A stretch of DNA of 64,000 nt from Brassica napus (GCF_020379485.1 NC_063435.1:1488001-1552000); one strand, 5' to 3'. Shown: positions 37,699-50,496, numbered from the stretch's first letter. Numbers and translations: made by a program. The notes: generated from the sequence alone by a model not told the origin.

Positions 37699-38077
37699 AA
37701 AACAGATAGCGAGATACAGGGGATTATAATGGCTATGCAACATGTTTGGAGTAAAGGATATCGAAAGGTAATATTTGAGAGTGACTGTAAAAAAGTTATA
37801 GATACACTCAATCGCCGATGTCTACATTTTGATGGTCACAATTGGATAAGGGATGTTTTATGGTGGAAGCAAAAATTTCATGAAGTGGAGTTCATATGGA
37901 TAAAGAGAGAGAATAACAGAGCAGCAGATAAGATGGCGAAGCAACAAATTCCTTATGATCAATCTTTCTTTTTTCATTATTATGTACCTTCATCTATTAC
38001 TTTGGAGCTACATAATGATTATGTAAACTCTTAAAGATCAATAAGAAAGACGTTATAAAAAAAAAAACAGATAGCGA
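37699..38077 (+). mobile_element. 5'-truncated LINE copy with RNase H-like frame, poly(A) and target-site duplication
   Basis: AAAACAGATAGCGA occurs at 37699-37712 and again at 38064-38077. It bounds 351 bp that end in an A-run of at least seven before the second repeat. Inside, a 101-codon frame (37729-38034) matches the RNase H-like RVT_3 domain at the end of plant non-LTR retrotransposon polyproteins (FESDCKKVIDTLN, WIKRENNRAADKMAKQ). Together these show a 5'-truncated target-primed insertion, probably young because the frame and duplication are intact. Domesticated RVT_3 genes exist, but the flanking duplication favours a transposon. It ends 17 bp before the ATG of the next gene. Confidence 0.85.
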
Positions 38078-38093
38078 AGAAGATCTCATAACA

Positions 38094-38741
38094 ATGCAGG
38101 ATTTTTCTTCTACGGTGTCGTTTAGCCCTAGCTTCAGTTTCTACGTCTCGGGTGACGGTAACATCGTAGAAACCGCCGTTAGAGTTGTCCGTGAGTCACA
38201 GAGCTACTATTCCGTTAAAGTAGACGGAGACGGCGACGAATCTGAATTCGAGTTCGAAACGTCGCCGTTACGTGAAGAGAGCTTCTTCCACTTCCCAACG
38301 ACGGCGGAGAAAGAAAACGATGCCGATCAATCTCTATCTTCGCCGTCTCAGTCGCATTCATCGTCGGACGATCCAGATGACTTCTCGCCGAGCAGATACT
38401 ACTGTTTCTGGACCCCGATCCGATCGCCGGCGAGAGGAGGTAGCTCCAAGAGTAAGTCTTCGAGACGTTGCCGGATCAAGGATTTTCTGAGGAGAAGCCG
38501 CAGCGACGGAGCCGTTTCGACCACGAGCGAACCGAAACGGTGTAGTTTCAAGGATCTTCTTCTGAGAAGAAGCCACAGTGACAGCGGCGGCAACGGTTCG
38601 CCGGTAGTGAAAGGGAAGCTTAAAACGGCGTCGCATAAGTCTACGAACGTTGGGGAAGTGAATATGAGAAGAACGACTTATTTACCTTACAGGCAAGATT
38701 TGATCGGCGTTTTCGCCGGGAGGAGCAGATTCCGTCGATAA
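38094..38741 (+). CDS. Ser/Arg-rich protein of unknown function (At5g14730-like)
   Basis: Single exon, 215 codons plus stop. It starts MQDFSSTVSFSPSFSFY. Features: Ser-rich acidic middle (SLSSPSQSHSSSDDPDDF), a YYCFWTP motif, and two basic repeats, FLRRSRSDG and LLLRRSHSDSG, each preceded by an (I/F)KD motif. R-R-S-x-S-D resembles kinase target sites; this is an inference. No catalytic domain or membrane segment. It lies between the kinase and CA2, as At5g14730 does. A LINE insertion ends 17 bp upstream of its ATG, so the native leader has been displaced. Confidence 0.8.
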   Translation: MQDFSSTVSFSPSFSFYVSGDGNIVETAVRVVRESQSYYSVKVDGDGDESEFEFETSPLREESFFHFPTTAEKENDADQSLSSPSQSHSSSDDPDDFSPSRYYCFWTPIRSPARGGSSKSKSSRRCRIKDFLRRSRSDGAVSTTSEPKRCSFKDLLLRRSHSDSGGNGSPVVKGKLKTASHKSTNVGEVNMRRTTYLPYRQDLIGVFAGRSRFRR

Positions 38742-40208
38742 AAAGAAAAATTACATATAGCTCCTTGTTTTAATATTTATTTTTGTTTTTGGCCATGTAA
38801 TTTTTTTTAGTGCTATTTAGTTCTTGTACTTTATATTTGCCACTTGTAAAGACTCTCGAGGAAATAGAGGTTTTCTTGTGATGTCAAGGCATGACATGTA
38901 AAAACAAGCTGGTAGGTGGGTGACATCGCGTTTTGCGATGCTGACATAGGCTGTATTATATAGATGTCATGATGCTTGTTTCTCTGGTTAACTAAACATG
39001 CTTGTGGCTACTTAACAGGGAGAGAGGTGTGTTTGAACGTGTATGTTTCTGTGTTGTGATGTAAGTTGAATAATAGCTGATAGTTATCTTATGATTCATG
39101 AATTTTTCCTTCTTAGACTGATGCTTTTGAACAAACTCTTCAGACGCATGCAGTGGCTTATAAGTTATGATAAAACATCATATGATTAGTGTAGCATGGC
39201 TTATCTTAGCTGGATTTCTTCCACTTTTTCATTTTATTTGGACCAGTTATACAATGTCTCAGGATATCATCCAGGTGACAAAAAAAAGCGAAAGTTTCAT
39301 GTTGGCCAAAAAGTTATGTTATGCCACTTCCTCTCTCTCAGTTTCCAAACGTAAAAAGACACGCTTGTCTTAACGTCTCTTGAAATTCGTTCTATATGTT
39401 CGTTTTCCCCGCAACAAAGCAAGTAAATAAAGACAAGACTCTTCGCCTGGGCCTGCCTTCTATGTCAAGTAAATAATGTTGACATGTTGCATGAAAATGT
39501 CGACATAATTTCCTCATCTCCCGCACCATGCATACATATAAGTAGCAACACAAGCCCTTCGCACATTCTTTATTTCTCCTCTCTCACATCCGTACAGGAA
39601 GAGAAGCTCCTCAAGTATACGATGTTTTTGTTTATTCTATTTATCAACCAGACGAAAATACGGAGAAAGCTGCGCATGTATAATAAAAAGGCTTAGAGAG
39701 GGTTTTCGTATAGTACTCTTCTTTTATTCGATTTAGTTTAGTACTCTTCTTTTAATTCCTCTTTCGCCATTACAATTTCTTCCTTTACTTATGCTTGATA
39801 GTATAAGTTCATGTTTGGTAACAATTTGTACAAAGATGTTTTGTTCTCATATCTAATTCATGCTGTTAACAAGCTCTACATATGTTCCATGCTACGTAAA
39901 CTTGGTACTTTTTGGGTTTCAGTTTCTCTTAATGGCTCATCAGAATCACAGACGATTCTCTCATCATCTGCTTTAAAAGCCGCACACAGGTAAGATAGAT
40001 ATAAACACAAAGCGATGGTGTTTATTAAGATAAGGTTATCAAGAAAATGAAATATATAAGGGGAGCCTCTTGTTTTGGTGATAAGATCTTATCCTCGATT
40101 TAACCCACAGCCATCAATCCTTTCTTCATCTACACCACTTGTTTTTTTATTATCCTTTCTTCAACCTAGGGTTAAAACCAAATGTTGATAAAACTTTTAG
40201 CGGCTATT

Positions 40209-40255
40209 AAACAATTGTGAGATAAGTTGACCAAAAAAACAATTGTGAGATAAGT
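40209..40255. repeat. Tail-only insertion with 19 bp target-site duplication
   Basis: AAACAATTGTGAGATAAGT occurs at 40209-40227 and 40237-40255. Only TGACC plus four A separate the two copies, the shortest insert in the window. Confidence 0.8.
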
Positions 40256-40940
40256 CGAACTTAGATATGCTAAGATAAAAATAACTTTCTTTTAACTAGT
40301 TGAAATAACAGCATTTGAGTAATGTATTGTGGAATGTCTTCTTTTTTTGACATCAAAAGGTAAAAATGTGCAATGTTATGGTTAACAAGACTGAAGTTAG
40401 TACAAGATACTGATTGGATGTATCAATTTAAAATATACTAATCCAGAGGCATTCTCTCGTGCTAACAGTGAAATGGTTTGTCTATATTATTTGTGACATC
40501 AGACTTACTATAACTCAATAATTACAGTCATTTTTTTCAAATCCTTTTGTAACTTTCAAAAAGTTAGTATAAGATACTGATTGGATGTAACAATTTAAAA
40601 TATTTGTTTTCGCTCAAAAACCTTGTATACCTTTGACATTCTACCATAATCGGCATAACAAAAAAAAAAATGGACAATCACTATCAAAACTAGAAAGGAT
40701 TATTTAGAAAAAAAATCTTAGAGAAAAGATTATGAGAGAAGTATAGTCCTTATACACCACAAGAAAAGAAAGACACCTCACGTTTCGCTTTCATTATCCA
40801 TGAGATCAGGAAACACCAAAGGCCCATCTTCCTTCGTTTAAATTGATATCTCAAAACACTCAAATACATCCACACATTAGTTACCTATTTACACTTCATA
40901 TAATCTTTACGGTAGTACTATAACTTCTTGCTCTGTCTAT

Positions 40941-40948
40941 TATAAATA
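40941..40948 (+). promoter_or_regulatory. TATA box, probable distal promoter of CA2
   Basis: TATAAATA followed by about 80 bp of C/T-rich leader-like sequence. The distance to the CA2 ATG (1.6 kb) requires a leader intron, so the link to CA2 is inference. Confidence 0.4.
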
Positions 40949-41592
40949 CCCTTTCTCTCTTCATCCCTCCCTCATTGCCTGTCCCTCCTCTTCCTCTTCT
41001 GGTTCCTGCATCAGCATATTCACCACCGACTGGGTATAGTATATACGTATTCAGTTCTGTACATATTATACATTCATTCGGTTTCTGTTTGTTTATACAT
41101 GCTTGTTAATTTGTTGGCCAATCACGTAAGACAGAGGTTAGCTAGTGTGAATCTACGTGTAAAGTGATTTCGCCAAACTTCCAAAATTGTTGGAACATAC
41201 TCGTGTTTCTTTTTTTTTCTTTTTCTGAATAAGTATAAACAATCCGTGCATTGTTTTCTCTTTAACGTGATGTAACGAGATTGTTATTTTTTTTATAAAA
41301 AAACTCATAATCTTAAAGCAAACCTGTTTCATTAAAATGGAGAAACTACATTTCCACTATCCGTCCATCGCATCCTTTCTTCCAAAAACACTTAACCATT
41401 CAAATTTGAACACTTTTTATTATCGTTTGCTAATTATATAATCGATAATGTTAGACCGTATTCTACTTCATTTATAATAAAGTTTACTGGTATAAATTAC
41501 CATATTTCCGATGCTTGTTATAATATACTTTGGTTTCTATTGTTTTTGAATGGGTGTGTCTATAAAAGAACCGTTGTATTGTAGTTATCTTT

Positions 41593-41634
41593 AAATCTTT
41601 GATAGTCTTTTTTTTGCCAAAAAAATCTTTGATA
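41593..41634. repeat. Tail-only insertion with 12 bp target-site duplication
   Basis: AAATCTTTGATA at 41593-41604 and 41623-41634 flanks GTC, a T-run and GCCAAA. Confidence 0.7.
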
Positions 41635-42528
41635 ATTATTAATAGTTAATATAACGAGATCCCGTCCGTCGACCACTTTTTTTTGTGTGAGCTTTTTTAT
41701 CCTTTTACTTTTGACAGTTTATACTGTAGACAATAAATCTATTGACTTTGAAACTATATATAGAAAGTCAGCTTAATTCAAACTTATATACATCTAGTAT
41801 ATAATCTTCAAATTTATATATTTGGAACTAAATCTCAAATGAATTCATAACTTTATAGAATTTGACTACAAATAGTAAAGTTTGATGTGTTTTTAAGTTT
41901 GAATATCCACTTTTACCTTATTTTTGGACTAATATCTTCTAAATATTAATTTAAAATAAATGGTCTTTCTTGTTGTCAACAAATATTTGCAAATATAAAT
42001 ACATGCAAATTGTCACGGTCCTCGTTGTTTGTTTTGATAAATAGCACAGATTTAAAAGAGTTCGAAAATAACACCAAAAGTTATGAAATACATGTGTATT
42101 TTTGGGAAAAAGCTTAAGTCAGTTGAATAAATGTTTATACACTTTTCCAAATATTTTCTAGAATTTTTGTTCTGGTACTATTGGATATTTTAAAGGTTTA
42201 AGTAGTTCTATAATAAATTGTTTAGGAAATGAGTGTTCGTAATAATAATGTGGAAATATAGATAAAATTGAATTGTAGTTTAATACATCCTCCTAACGTT
42301 TAATTTTCTTTTGATTCACCACCTAAATAGAAAAGTTAATATCCTTTATTTGTATATAAAAGAGATTGCATCCACCTTTTTCTTCTTTTCTCAAATTCTA
42401 ATTTGGTTAATTACTTTTTAGATAAGGTAAAAGAAAATGACTTTTGTTTCTGGTAAGAGACTTTGTTATATATATGTATAAGTTGTTTGGATCAATGACT
42501 GACAGTATCAGCGAAAAACTAAGAAGAC

Positions 42529-44947
42529 ATGGGAAGCCAATCATACGAAGACGCCCTCGAAGCTCTCAAGAAGCTTGTCATGTAAGTAGATGTTAAAGAT
42601 ATTGAAAACTGATAGAATCCAGAAGATTTTGTAAAATGATGGTTTTATAAAGTTTGTTTTCTGATCAAAAGGAAGATCAGGAAAATAGATATTGTATATT
42701 AGCCTATAGTTCATAATATTTCCGTGTTACGAGCAGTGAGAAGGATGACCTGAAGACGGTGGCTGCGGCCAAGGTGGATCAGATCACGGCTGAGCTTAAG
42801 AAAATCTCGTCATCGGACGGCAAACCATTCGATCCTGTGGAACGAATTAAGGAAGGCTTCGTCACCTTCAAGAAGGAGAAATACGAGTAATGAATCTCTC
42901 TTCTTGTTCTTCTTTCTTATCAATATTTTCGTTTTAGTAACACTAATAACCATGTCATAATTTTTTTTCAAAAAAAAAAAAAAATAACCATCTCATAATT
43001 TGAAACTTAATTATACTGTATCTTAACTTTTTCCAGTACGAACCCTGCTTTGTACGGTGAGCTCGCCAAAGGTCAGAGCCCAAAGGTGAAAAAACGAAGA
43101 AGAAAAACAAATAAATTGTTGGTTGTATGTATTTGTTAGATAATAATATATACTCATATACTATGAAATGGTGCAGTACATGGTGTTTGCTTGTTCGGAC
43201 TCACGTGTGTGCCCATCGCACGTGCTAAATTTCCATCCTGGAGATGCCTTCGTGGTTCGTAACATTGCTAATATGGTTCCTCCTTATGATCAGGTAATAT
43301 TTTATATAAAAGACCTCACCAAAAAAATACTTCTGTTGGTTATCAATCACTAGTTATTGATCAAGAACGGGATGTTTGGCTTATGAAGGCATGACATGGC
43401 TTTTTATCTTAAATATAATTGCAGGTCAAATATGCAGGAGTTGGAGCGGCCATTGAATACGCTGTCTTGCACCTTAAGGTATCTCTCTCTGTATATATAT
43501 TATATTGTTCTGAAAATTATTGGTATCATGAGAAAACTGTATTGTAAATGCATATATATGTAAAAAAGCAAGCTATGGCGATATGTAACGGGCCCGTCCA
43601 ATGACGTGGGTTACATATACGGGCTGGGCCGTTTTTGTGTGTATATCACAGCAATACATGTGTATACAAATAAATACGTATAAACTGAAGTTTATTGGAA
43701 TTTATTTATGAATGTAGGTCGAGAACATTGTGATAATAGGTCACAGTGCATGTGGTGGCATCAAGGGACTTATGTCATTTGCTCTTGACGGAAACAACTC
43801 CACGTAATAGATTTTTTTCTTTTATGAATTATATATGTATATTAGTTTGTATATAAGTATGTTTTAAGTTTGCTAACAATCTCTAATTAACAAAACAAAT
43901 GAATCAGATGAAAGTTATGTTTCTTGTTAGTTATTACGACGATATGTTTACTGAAATTGCAGTGATTTCATAGAGGATTGGGTCAAAATCTGTTTGCCAG
44001 CAAAGTCAAAAGTTTTGGCAGAAGCTGAAAGTTCAGCATTTGAAGACCAATGTGGCCGATGTGAAAGGGTATGTTTATTCTCCATTTATTCCTCTGTTAT
44101 CTTATTAATCGTTATGAAAATCTTATAATACTAGACAACAGATCAGATTATATTAATCATGACTCGTTTATTTTTTTTTTTGGCAACTCATGATTCCTTC
44201 TAATGTCAGTCATATAGTTATTTTTGTTATTTGATCAAAACTGTATTTGCTTTGTTAATAGTCTTTAGCATATGAGACATATCGAGGTTAATTAATCTTT
44301 CGATATGCTATATTTATATACAGTTTCAATATCTTTGATTTTTATAAACTAAACAAAAATAGCTAGTCAGAACGACAGAACCGTCTTTGATAATTAAAGC
44401 TGAAACATTAAAACATGAATCTTTTTAAAAATGTATATAAACTAAAATCTTTCGTTTGTGTTAACTCATCGAATAATGAAAAAAATTACACAAGAAAACA
44501 GTTTGAAACCTTAGGCGGTAAACACCATATATAGTTCCATGTACAAAATCTTGCAATGTTGTATTTGCTTGTTTTCAGAAAATTGGATGTGTTTATATTA
44601 TGTAGTATATATTTGTTCAGAAAATGTTTTTTAGGTTCCAGAAAAAAAGAAGAAGAAGGTAACGGGCCTAACGGCTATGACATAATTCTGTCGAATGTCA
44701 CTATTGATATCACTTTTTTAACAACAAAAAAATAAAATTGATATCACAATGGTTTCTAATAAAAGTATGTTGAATGTTGTAGGAGGCAGTGAATGTGTCA
44801 CTAGCAAACCTATTAACGTACCCATTTGTGAGAGAAGGTGTTGTCAAAGGAACACTTGCTTTGAAGGGAGGCTATTATGACTTTGTTAAGGGAGCTTTTG
44901 AGCTTTGGGAACTCCAGTTCGGCCTCTCTCCCGTTCATCCTATTTGA
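42529..44947 (+). CDS. CA2: Beta carbonic anhydrase 2, cytosolic form
   Basis: Zinc enzyme interconverting CO2 and bicarbonate. Exons: 42529-42581, 42737-42886, 43037-43085, 43177-43293, 43425-43478, 43718-43803, 43963-44068, 44783-44947; 259 codons plus stop, as recalled for the short Arabidopsis CA2. Start [15 protein letters not shown] has no transit peptide, which points to a cytosolic form; an upstream alternative exon cannot be excluded. Active-site blocks: [13 protein letters not shown] (Zn Cys and the Asp-Arg dyad), [18 protein letters not shown], and [12 protein letters not shown] (Zn His and Cys). The tail [20 protein letters not shown] is conserved. The intron 44069-44782 is long. 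Position matches At5g14740, directly before WER. Confidence 0.93.
42945..43000. repeat. Tail-only insertion with 18 bp target-site duplication (CA2 intron 2)
   Basis: AATAACCATGTCATAATT (42945-42962) and AATAACCATCTCATAATT (42983-43000), one mismatch, flank a T-run, C and a long A-run. Confidence 0.65.
44703..44747. repeat. Tail-only insertion with 11 bp target-site duplication (CA2 last intron)
   Basis: ATTGATATCAC at 44703-44713 and 44737-44747 flanks a T-run, AACAAC and an A-rich end. Confidence 0.6.
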
Positions 44948-45534
44948 ACCAATATATCATAATCATCTTCACCATCTTCATCACCTTTCTCTCTACTCTT
45001 GATCTCCCATCTAAATTAATGGCTACTCGAATAACTCTGCATCTTTATTTGAGTTAAGCTTCATTTTCTCAACTATCTACCAGACTTATAAAATGAATAA
45101 AATTGAATTCTGAATTTCTATATAAAATTTTAATTATATGCTTATTCGGTTTTAATTTGTTCTTTATTTAGTTGGTTCCGATTTATAACAAGGTGAAATG
45201 TCAAAATCATAGAATATTTAAAATGACAGAATAAAATGTTCATTAAATGAAAAGAATAATTAAATTAGAGGTTTTAAAATGAAAATCTGTTTTTATTTTC
45301 ATTGAATTTGCGTATATTTTTCTACAGAATCACGAATTAAAAAATTGTTAAAACTGTTGTCTAGGATGGAGATGTGGCTGCCATATTAATTTCATTAATT
45401 AAGATCGATCTGGTCAAATCTGGGAACCTTCAGCTTGTCATTTCAATTATACATAACCAACGTGTCCCCTTGTAGATCATCAAACCCCCTCTACTTCGAG
45501 TGTACTCCATGCTTCATATACAAAATGTAATAGT

Positions 45535-45704
45535 GTCATGCATTATTTATTTTTTTTTTGAACATAATATGTTTCTTTTTTTTGTGGTTAGTTTGAGTTA
45601 TTTTAAGAAAACAATGAATAAGTGGAAAAGACAATCATTTTTAATGTAAAACTAATTTAATTCTCAATGGCATTTGACTGTAAATATAGTCATGCATTAT
45701 TTAT
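45535..45704 (-). mobile_element. Retroposed 138 bp insert with 16 bp target-site duplication (copy B of the 124 bp repeat)
   Basis: GTCATGCATTATTTAT occurs at 45535-45550 and 45689-45704. Between them, read on the minus strand, lie one T, 124 bases identical to 13971-14094, GTTC and nine A. The terminal A-run and the long duplication are the signature of target-primed reverse transcription. GTTC-A(n) also ends the tail-only insert at 50693-50710, so the tail may come from one element family and the 124 bp from a template switch. Confidence 0.85.
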
Positions 45705-47854
45705 AAGACAGTATAATTTAAAATCAATGAAGGGTGGGGAACAAGCTTTAAAAGAACATATTAAAACAAAAGACAAAGATCATAAATTAAGAAGGGGTGC
45801 AGTTTTGTCACAGAAATTTATAGATTTTTTAGGGACGTGTGAATGTAAATTCGACCAATATAATTTCTGACTAGTACTTAATTTTCTTTTGTGTAAATTA
45901 AGGTCGCCAGGGCAATCAAGGATTGTGTCTAATCTCTCACTTCATAGTACATTAGAATTATTTTAACTAAAATCAGCACTAGGGAAACACAAATATTATT
46001 GTTACATACTACTATCTTAGATTGGAATCTTCATTGAAACCAAACGAGCTAGTACATATTGGGTGTGATTGGTTGAGTTGTAGGAAGTGATTTTACCTTT
46101 AATTTTCATCTACAACCGTAAATACTATCAATCATGCTTTATCTTAGTTTAAAACTACAACCAAAAAATTAAAATTACAGCAAAAACATACAAAAAATAG
46201 TTGTAAAAATCTTATTTTCTAAAGCCCATTTTTTTAACTGTATGAAATTTCAAAGCTACATCCATTAAGTTAAATCAAAAAATTCTACAGACTAATTTTT
46301 AAAGCAAATTTTCTATAGTTACAGCCTAACCAATCACCCCCATTGTTTTCTTCTTTTCGTTATATAAATACAAGTAGAACTTCTAACATGCCATTAATTA
46401 TCATATAATCTATTAATTTAGGATCTTATTTTTATTTACTACTAACGAGTTATAGTAGGATCACTTAAAAATAGTTAATATGACATATTTTATTATTTAC
46501 ATTAATAATAAACCAACTATAAATTTTAAATATTATTTTTTAATTATAATAAAACCTGTTGGGAAAGAATTTAACAAAATTTTACTGAAAATTTAAATAT
46601 TTTTTAATAAAATAATGCATTAATTAATTTCGTAATTAATAATATAATATATTATAAATCAATGTTAATTAAAACTTTATTCTAGAAAAAGAAAATAAAT
46701 ATTATATACTTTTTATTATAAATTATATAATTATATTCTGTATTATATAAAAATATAAGTGATTTATGAATTAAATACGACAAAATTATATTACATAGAT
46801 AAATTAAGAAAATTTATTTTTTTAAAAATTATTTCATTTAATTGAATTATCACTCATCATTAAAATGGGTTAGAATTCGTAAACTATATAATATTTTTGT
46901 ACATAAATAAATTTATTAACATAAGTTAAACTTTTATATCTACAACTATATATTATCTTTTTATTTATTTTGAAACTCTCAACAATATATTGTCTAAAAA
47001 TGTTTATATACAAAAATACAATAGTATATAATAACCTTTAGTTTATATACTATTCTAAAATATGTTATTAGAAAATTATATTATTTTAATAATTTATTTA
47101 AAATATTAATGACAAATCAAATTTTAATTATAAATAATTATTTTATTTTAATTTTAACAAAATCTATTGAGATTTTGTAATTTTCAAAAAAATTCTTGAA
47201 AAAATATTAAAATTTTGAAAATATATATCCAAACTCAAAATGATAATATTTCAAATTTTACAAATACAAAATATAAAATCATAGATAATAAAGAATAACT
47301 TTTTAAAATGCACCATGAAAAAAAAAATATATGTTGTAAAATTAAAGAAATATAATATTTTGAAATCTTAATAAAAAAACTGTGCTTAATATCATAACAT
47401 CAAAAAAATATCCTATATCAATTAAATTTACTAAAATAATATATTATATTATTTAAACAAAATAGTGACTTACATATAAATCCCGTGAAATACTAAAATG
47501 ATATATGTTAAAGTATATTTTGTAAACACAACATGTAAATATAAATTATTTTAAATATATATATTTCTATAATTAATACTCTAAATAAAATTTAAAAATG
47601 TATTACATGCAAATGTATAAATTAAAGAAAAAATATTTTGAAGGAGGCTCTCTAATTGATTATTTTAGATTTTTATTTTGTTGTATCTAATTTGAAAATA
47701 TATTCGTAAGTAATAAAAATTAATAATAAAGTAAAATGTATGAAAAAATTACTATATATTTATAATATTGAATAATAAATAAATAATAATAATGTTATAG
47801 AGTTACACAATATATAACACTAAAATGGAAATTATATATCTAAAACATTTATAA

Positions 47855-47876
47855 AATGTGCGGGTCAAAATCTAGT
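47855..47876 (+). mobile_element. Possible degraded Helitron 3' terminus
   Basis: GTGCGGG, the spacer TCAAAAT, CTAG (47872-47875) and a host T resemble the two clearer Helitron ends, but only one arm of the hairpin remains. The body would lie to the left. Confidence 0.35.
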
Positions 47877-48185
47877 TATAGTTATTTTTTTAATTTCAGA
47901 TTATAAGTTGAACTTATATTTAACATGTTTAGTTATATGAACATTTGACACAAGAAAATACAAAAATATTGCTTAGGAAGATACAAACATAACATATATT
48001 GATGCATAGAGTTTTCACGCATATATATAACCCAAGAAAGTTAACCTAATTAAAAGACTTAGCCAATTATACATTAACACATTGACAACTTTTAATCAAA
48101 GATTGTTGATGTATTAGTGTTTGATCAGCTATGAAGATAACAACTTAACAAGACTAAATGAAAACCAAAGCTAAAATAAAAAACA

Positions 48186-49338
48186 TCAAAAGCAGTGTCC
48201 GTCTATAAAATCCATCATGTTGGTGAGTGAACTTAGCTCAAACTCATCATCATGGACCCAATGTGAACTCAAATAGTTACTTCCTTGACGATCTTCTTGA
48301 ATCTCACTGTTATCATTAATATTTGAGATATTTGTTTCTTCTAATGTTTCAGTAGGATTTGTGAGACTGGTCTGATGGACAATATCACCATTACTCGGCT
48401 TGGTTTTTGGATCTTTGTTTCCAAGTTTCTTACTCAGATGTGTGTTCCAATAATTCTTCACTTGGTTATCCGTCCGACCCGGCACTCTTTTAGCAATCAA
48501 GGACCACCTATTTAAATACAAATCAACTATCAATTAGTTCCCTACTTTTAATCATACTTCTAGATATGTCTTAAGTAAATTTTGGAGGATAAAAACACGT
48601 GCTCCATAGCAAGTTCGAGAATAAAATCATGATGATTTATAGTGATGAACATGGATAAATAAATAGCTGTATTCTTTCTCTTGAAGCAGTTAGTTTAATG
48701 AAGTAAATGTAACTAATGAAGTTATAATATATACCTATTACCAAGCAACTTGTGGAGCCTAATGATAAGATCTTCTTCTTGCTCGGTGAAATTGCCTCTT
48801 TTAACATTTGGGCTGAGATAATTCATCCACCTCAATCGACAACTCTTTCCACATCTCTTTAAACCTAATTTACACAGTAACCCATAAGTTAGCATCAATT
48901 ATCACCCATGAATCAGCAAATAACAGATAGAGATACAATGGTATTCCAGTTTAACGAGGTAATCAAGTAGAGTTGACTTCATAATCTATCGTTTCTACCC
49001 ATAACCGCTAGATATAACTGTAATCCAGATTCAAGCTTAGACTGCGATATACGGACTTACCATTCTAAATAAATAAGCAACAATATTATTAACTTAGGTT
49101 AAGAGGTTAACCATTCATAAAAGAAAATCTATGATATCAATTTTCGCCCCCACACAAAAAGTATGAGCGAGAGAGTGGAAAGAGAAAAGAGACCAGTCTT
49201 TTTGGCTATACGATTCCAATGACCTTTGCCATGAGCTTTGACATAATCCATGAGGATCTTGTCTTCTTCTACAGTCCACAAACCTTTCTTGTACTCATTG
49301 TTTCCTTCTTCACCACTAGTACTTACTTTTTTCCTCAT
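48186..49338 (-). CDS. WER: R2R3-MYB transcription factor WEREWOLF
   Basis: R2R3-MYB regulator that specifies non-hair root epidermis together with bHLH and WD40 partners (established for WER). Exons: 49338-49194, 48864-48735, 48507-48186; 198 codons plus stop (Arabidopsis about 203). The R2 repeat starts [17 protein letters not shown] and contains the tryptophans of [10 protein letters not shown] and LRWMNYL. The R3 repeat ([20 protein letters not shown]) fits the bHLH-interaction signature [DE]Lx2[RK]x3Lx6Lx3R. The C-terminus [18 protein letters not shown]...GHCF is the WER activation tail, separating it from GL1 and MYB23. It lies after CA2, as At5g14750 does. Confidence 0.93.
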
Positions 49339-50496
49339 TATTTTTGTTTCTTTGGAAGATGGACGAGAGAGATCATATATAGAAAGAGAAAAGTAAAGAG
49401 ATTGTATGAGTAGTTATTTGATGGAGTTATTAAATAGTACTACTACAAGACCTAGTGGAATATTTATGTAAAGAGTGTAAATAATAGCTAGTCACATTAT
49501 ACAGGTATATGGGCTTATTAAATAGTGTATTGATTGTGTCTGGCATGTGATGATACTAACATATTTCTGAGATGCAAGCTGTTGATTACTGATACGGATT
49601 AGTTTAATGAGTTAATCAAGATTTTCCACTGAAAGTTTGAAAACATGGACTCCCTAAGATGGTCTAGGGGGACACAAAAATCACGTGTATGCTTAAAAAA
49701 GATTCGTCTTTGATCTTAGAGCTATTTTCGGCATCGAAGTTTCATGTGTCAGGCTAGTGTTTATCAAAGTATATTTTGAACCTTGGTTATTGAATACATC
49801 ATAAGCAAAAAATTCTTGGTTAGAATTTTAACCCGAAAAATACACCACTTTTTCTTGGACTCTATTAAAAAAAAATCAATGGCGATGCAAGTTTTAAACT
49901 CATGAAACGGATTAGGGTTTTGAGAGTACAACAAACCTATAAATATAACTCAAGGACTTGTGGTTCTTGCTGCAACCGATTGGAAAGTGAGATCCATAGT
50001 GATTTGCCTTTATCATTGTCAAAATACAAATTATACATTACATATATCCTTATAAAAATATCTCTAGCATTGGTAAAAAAAGATTGAAATGGCTAATCTA
50101 ATAGATAAATTTAATTTTGTACAATGATACTCTCGGACCATCGTCCGGGAATCTTGGGTTAGAGTATTCAGCACAATAAATTACTAATATTCTGTATGAT
50201 AAGTATGTGCATGAGAGTTAGCAATTAATCTAAGGCAGATACTTAACTAGAAGATGATTTGACTCTCTTGGGATTAGGAGATTTCGTGAAATGAAGAAAA
50301 ACAGTGTTTTGTAACAAAAAAAATAGAGAATAGAAGCTCCCTCTCTTATCATTAAAATATCTTGATCGTTGTGCCCCAGCAATATATCTATAGTTACGTA
50401 TACTGTTCTGTTAGTAACTTCTTCTGTCAGATAACATGTCCGTCGTCCGATGCATTTTTACAAATTTTCATGTACGTAAGCAAATAAACGATTGTT

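Larger units (their letters stand above)
38742..42528. other. Intergenic plus probable CA2 leader region
   Basis: AT-rich DNA. Tail-only insertions lie at 40209-40255 and 41593-41634. A TATA box at 40941 followed by a C/T-rich leader and a possible 5' splice site (GGTATAG near 41032) suggests that the CA2 5' UTR starts here, with a leader intron reaching the acceptor near 42510. No other gene was recognised. Confidence 0.45.
44948..48185. other. Intergenic between CA2 and WER, AT-rich
   Basis: Holds the 138 bp retroposed insert (45535-45704). From about 46400 to 47875 there is very AT-rich DNA that ends in a Helitron-like CTAG-T terminus. No gene recognised. Confidence 0.5.

Noticed and set aside
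38358..38636. Antisense open frames over the At5g14730-like gene
   Set aside because: Shadow of a Ser/Arg-rich, GC-rich coding exon; the plus frame has the start codon, codon pattern and synteny.
43600..43650. GGGCCCG/GGGCTGGGCC palindromic GC-rich patch in a CA2 intron
   Set aside because: Could be a TCP-type site or repeat remnant, but it is too short and isolated to support any call.
45667..45870. 67-codon open frame after the retroposed insert
   Set aside because: It begins inside the inserted 124 bp repeat and continues into host DNA. No family resemblance; chance frame.
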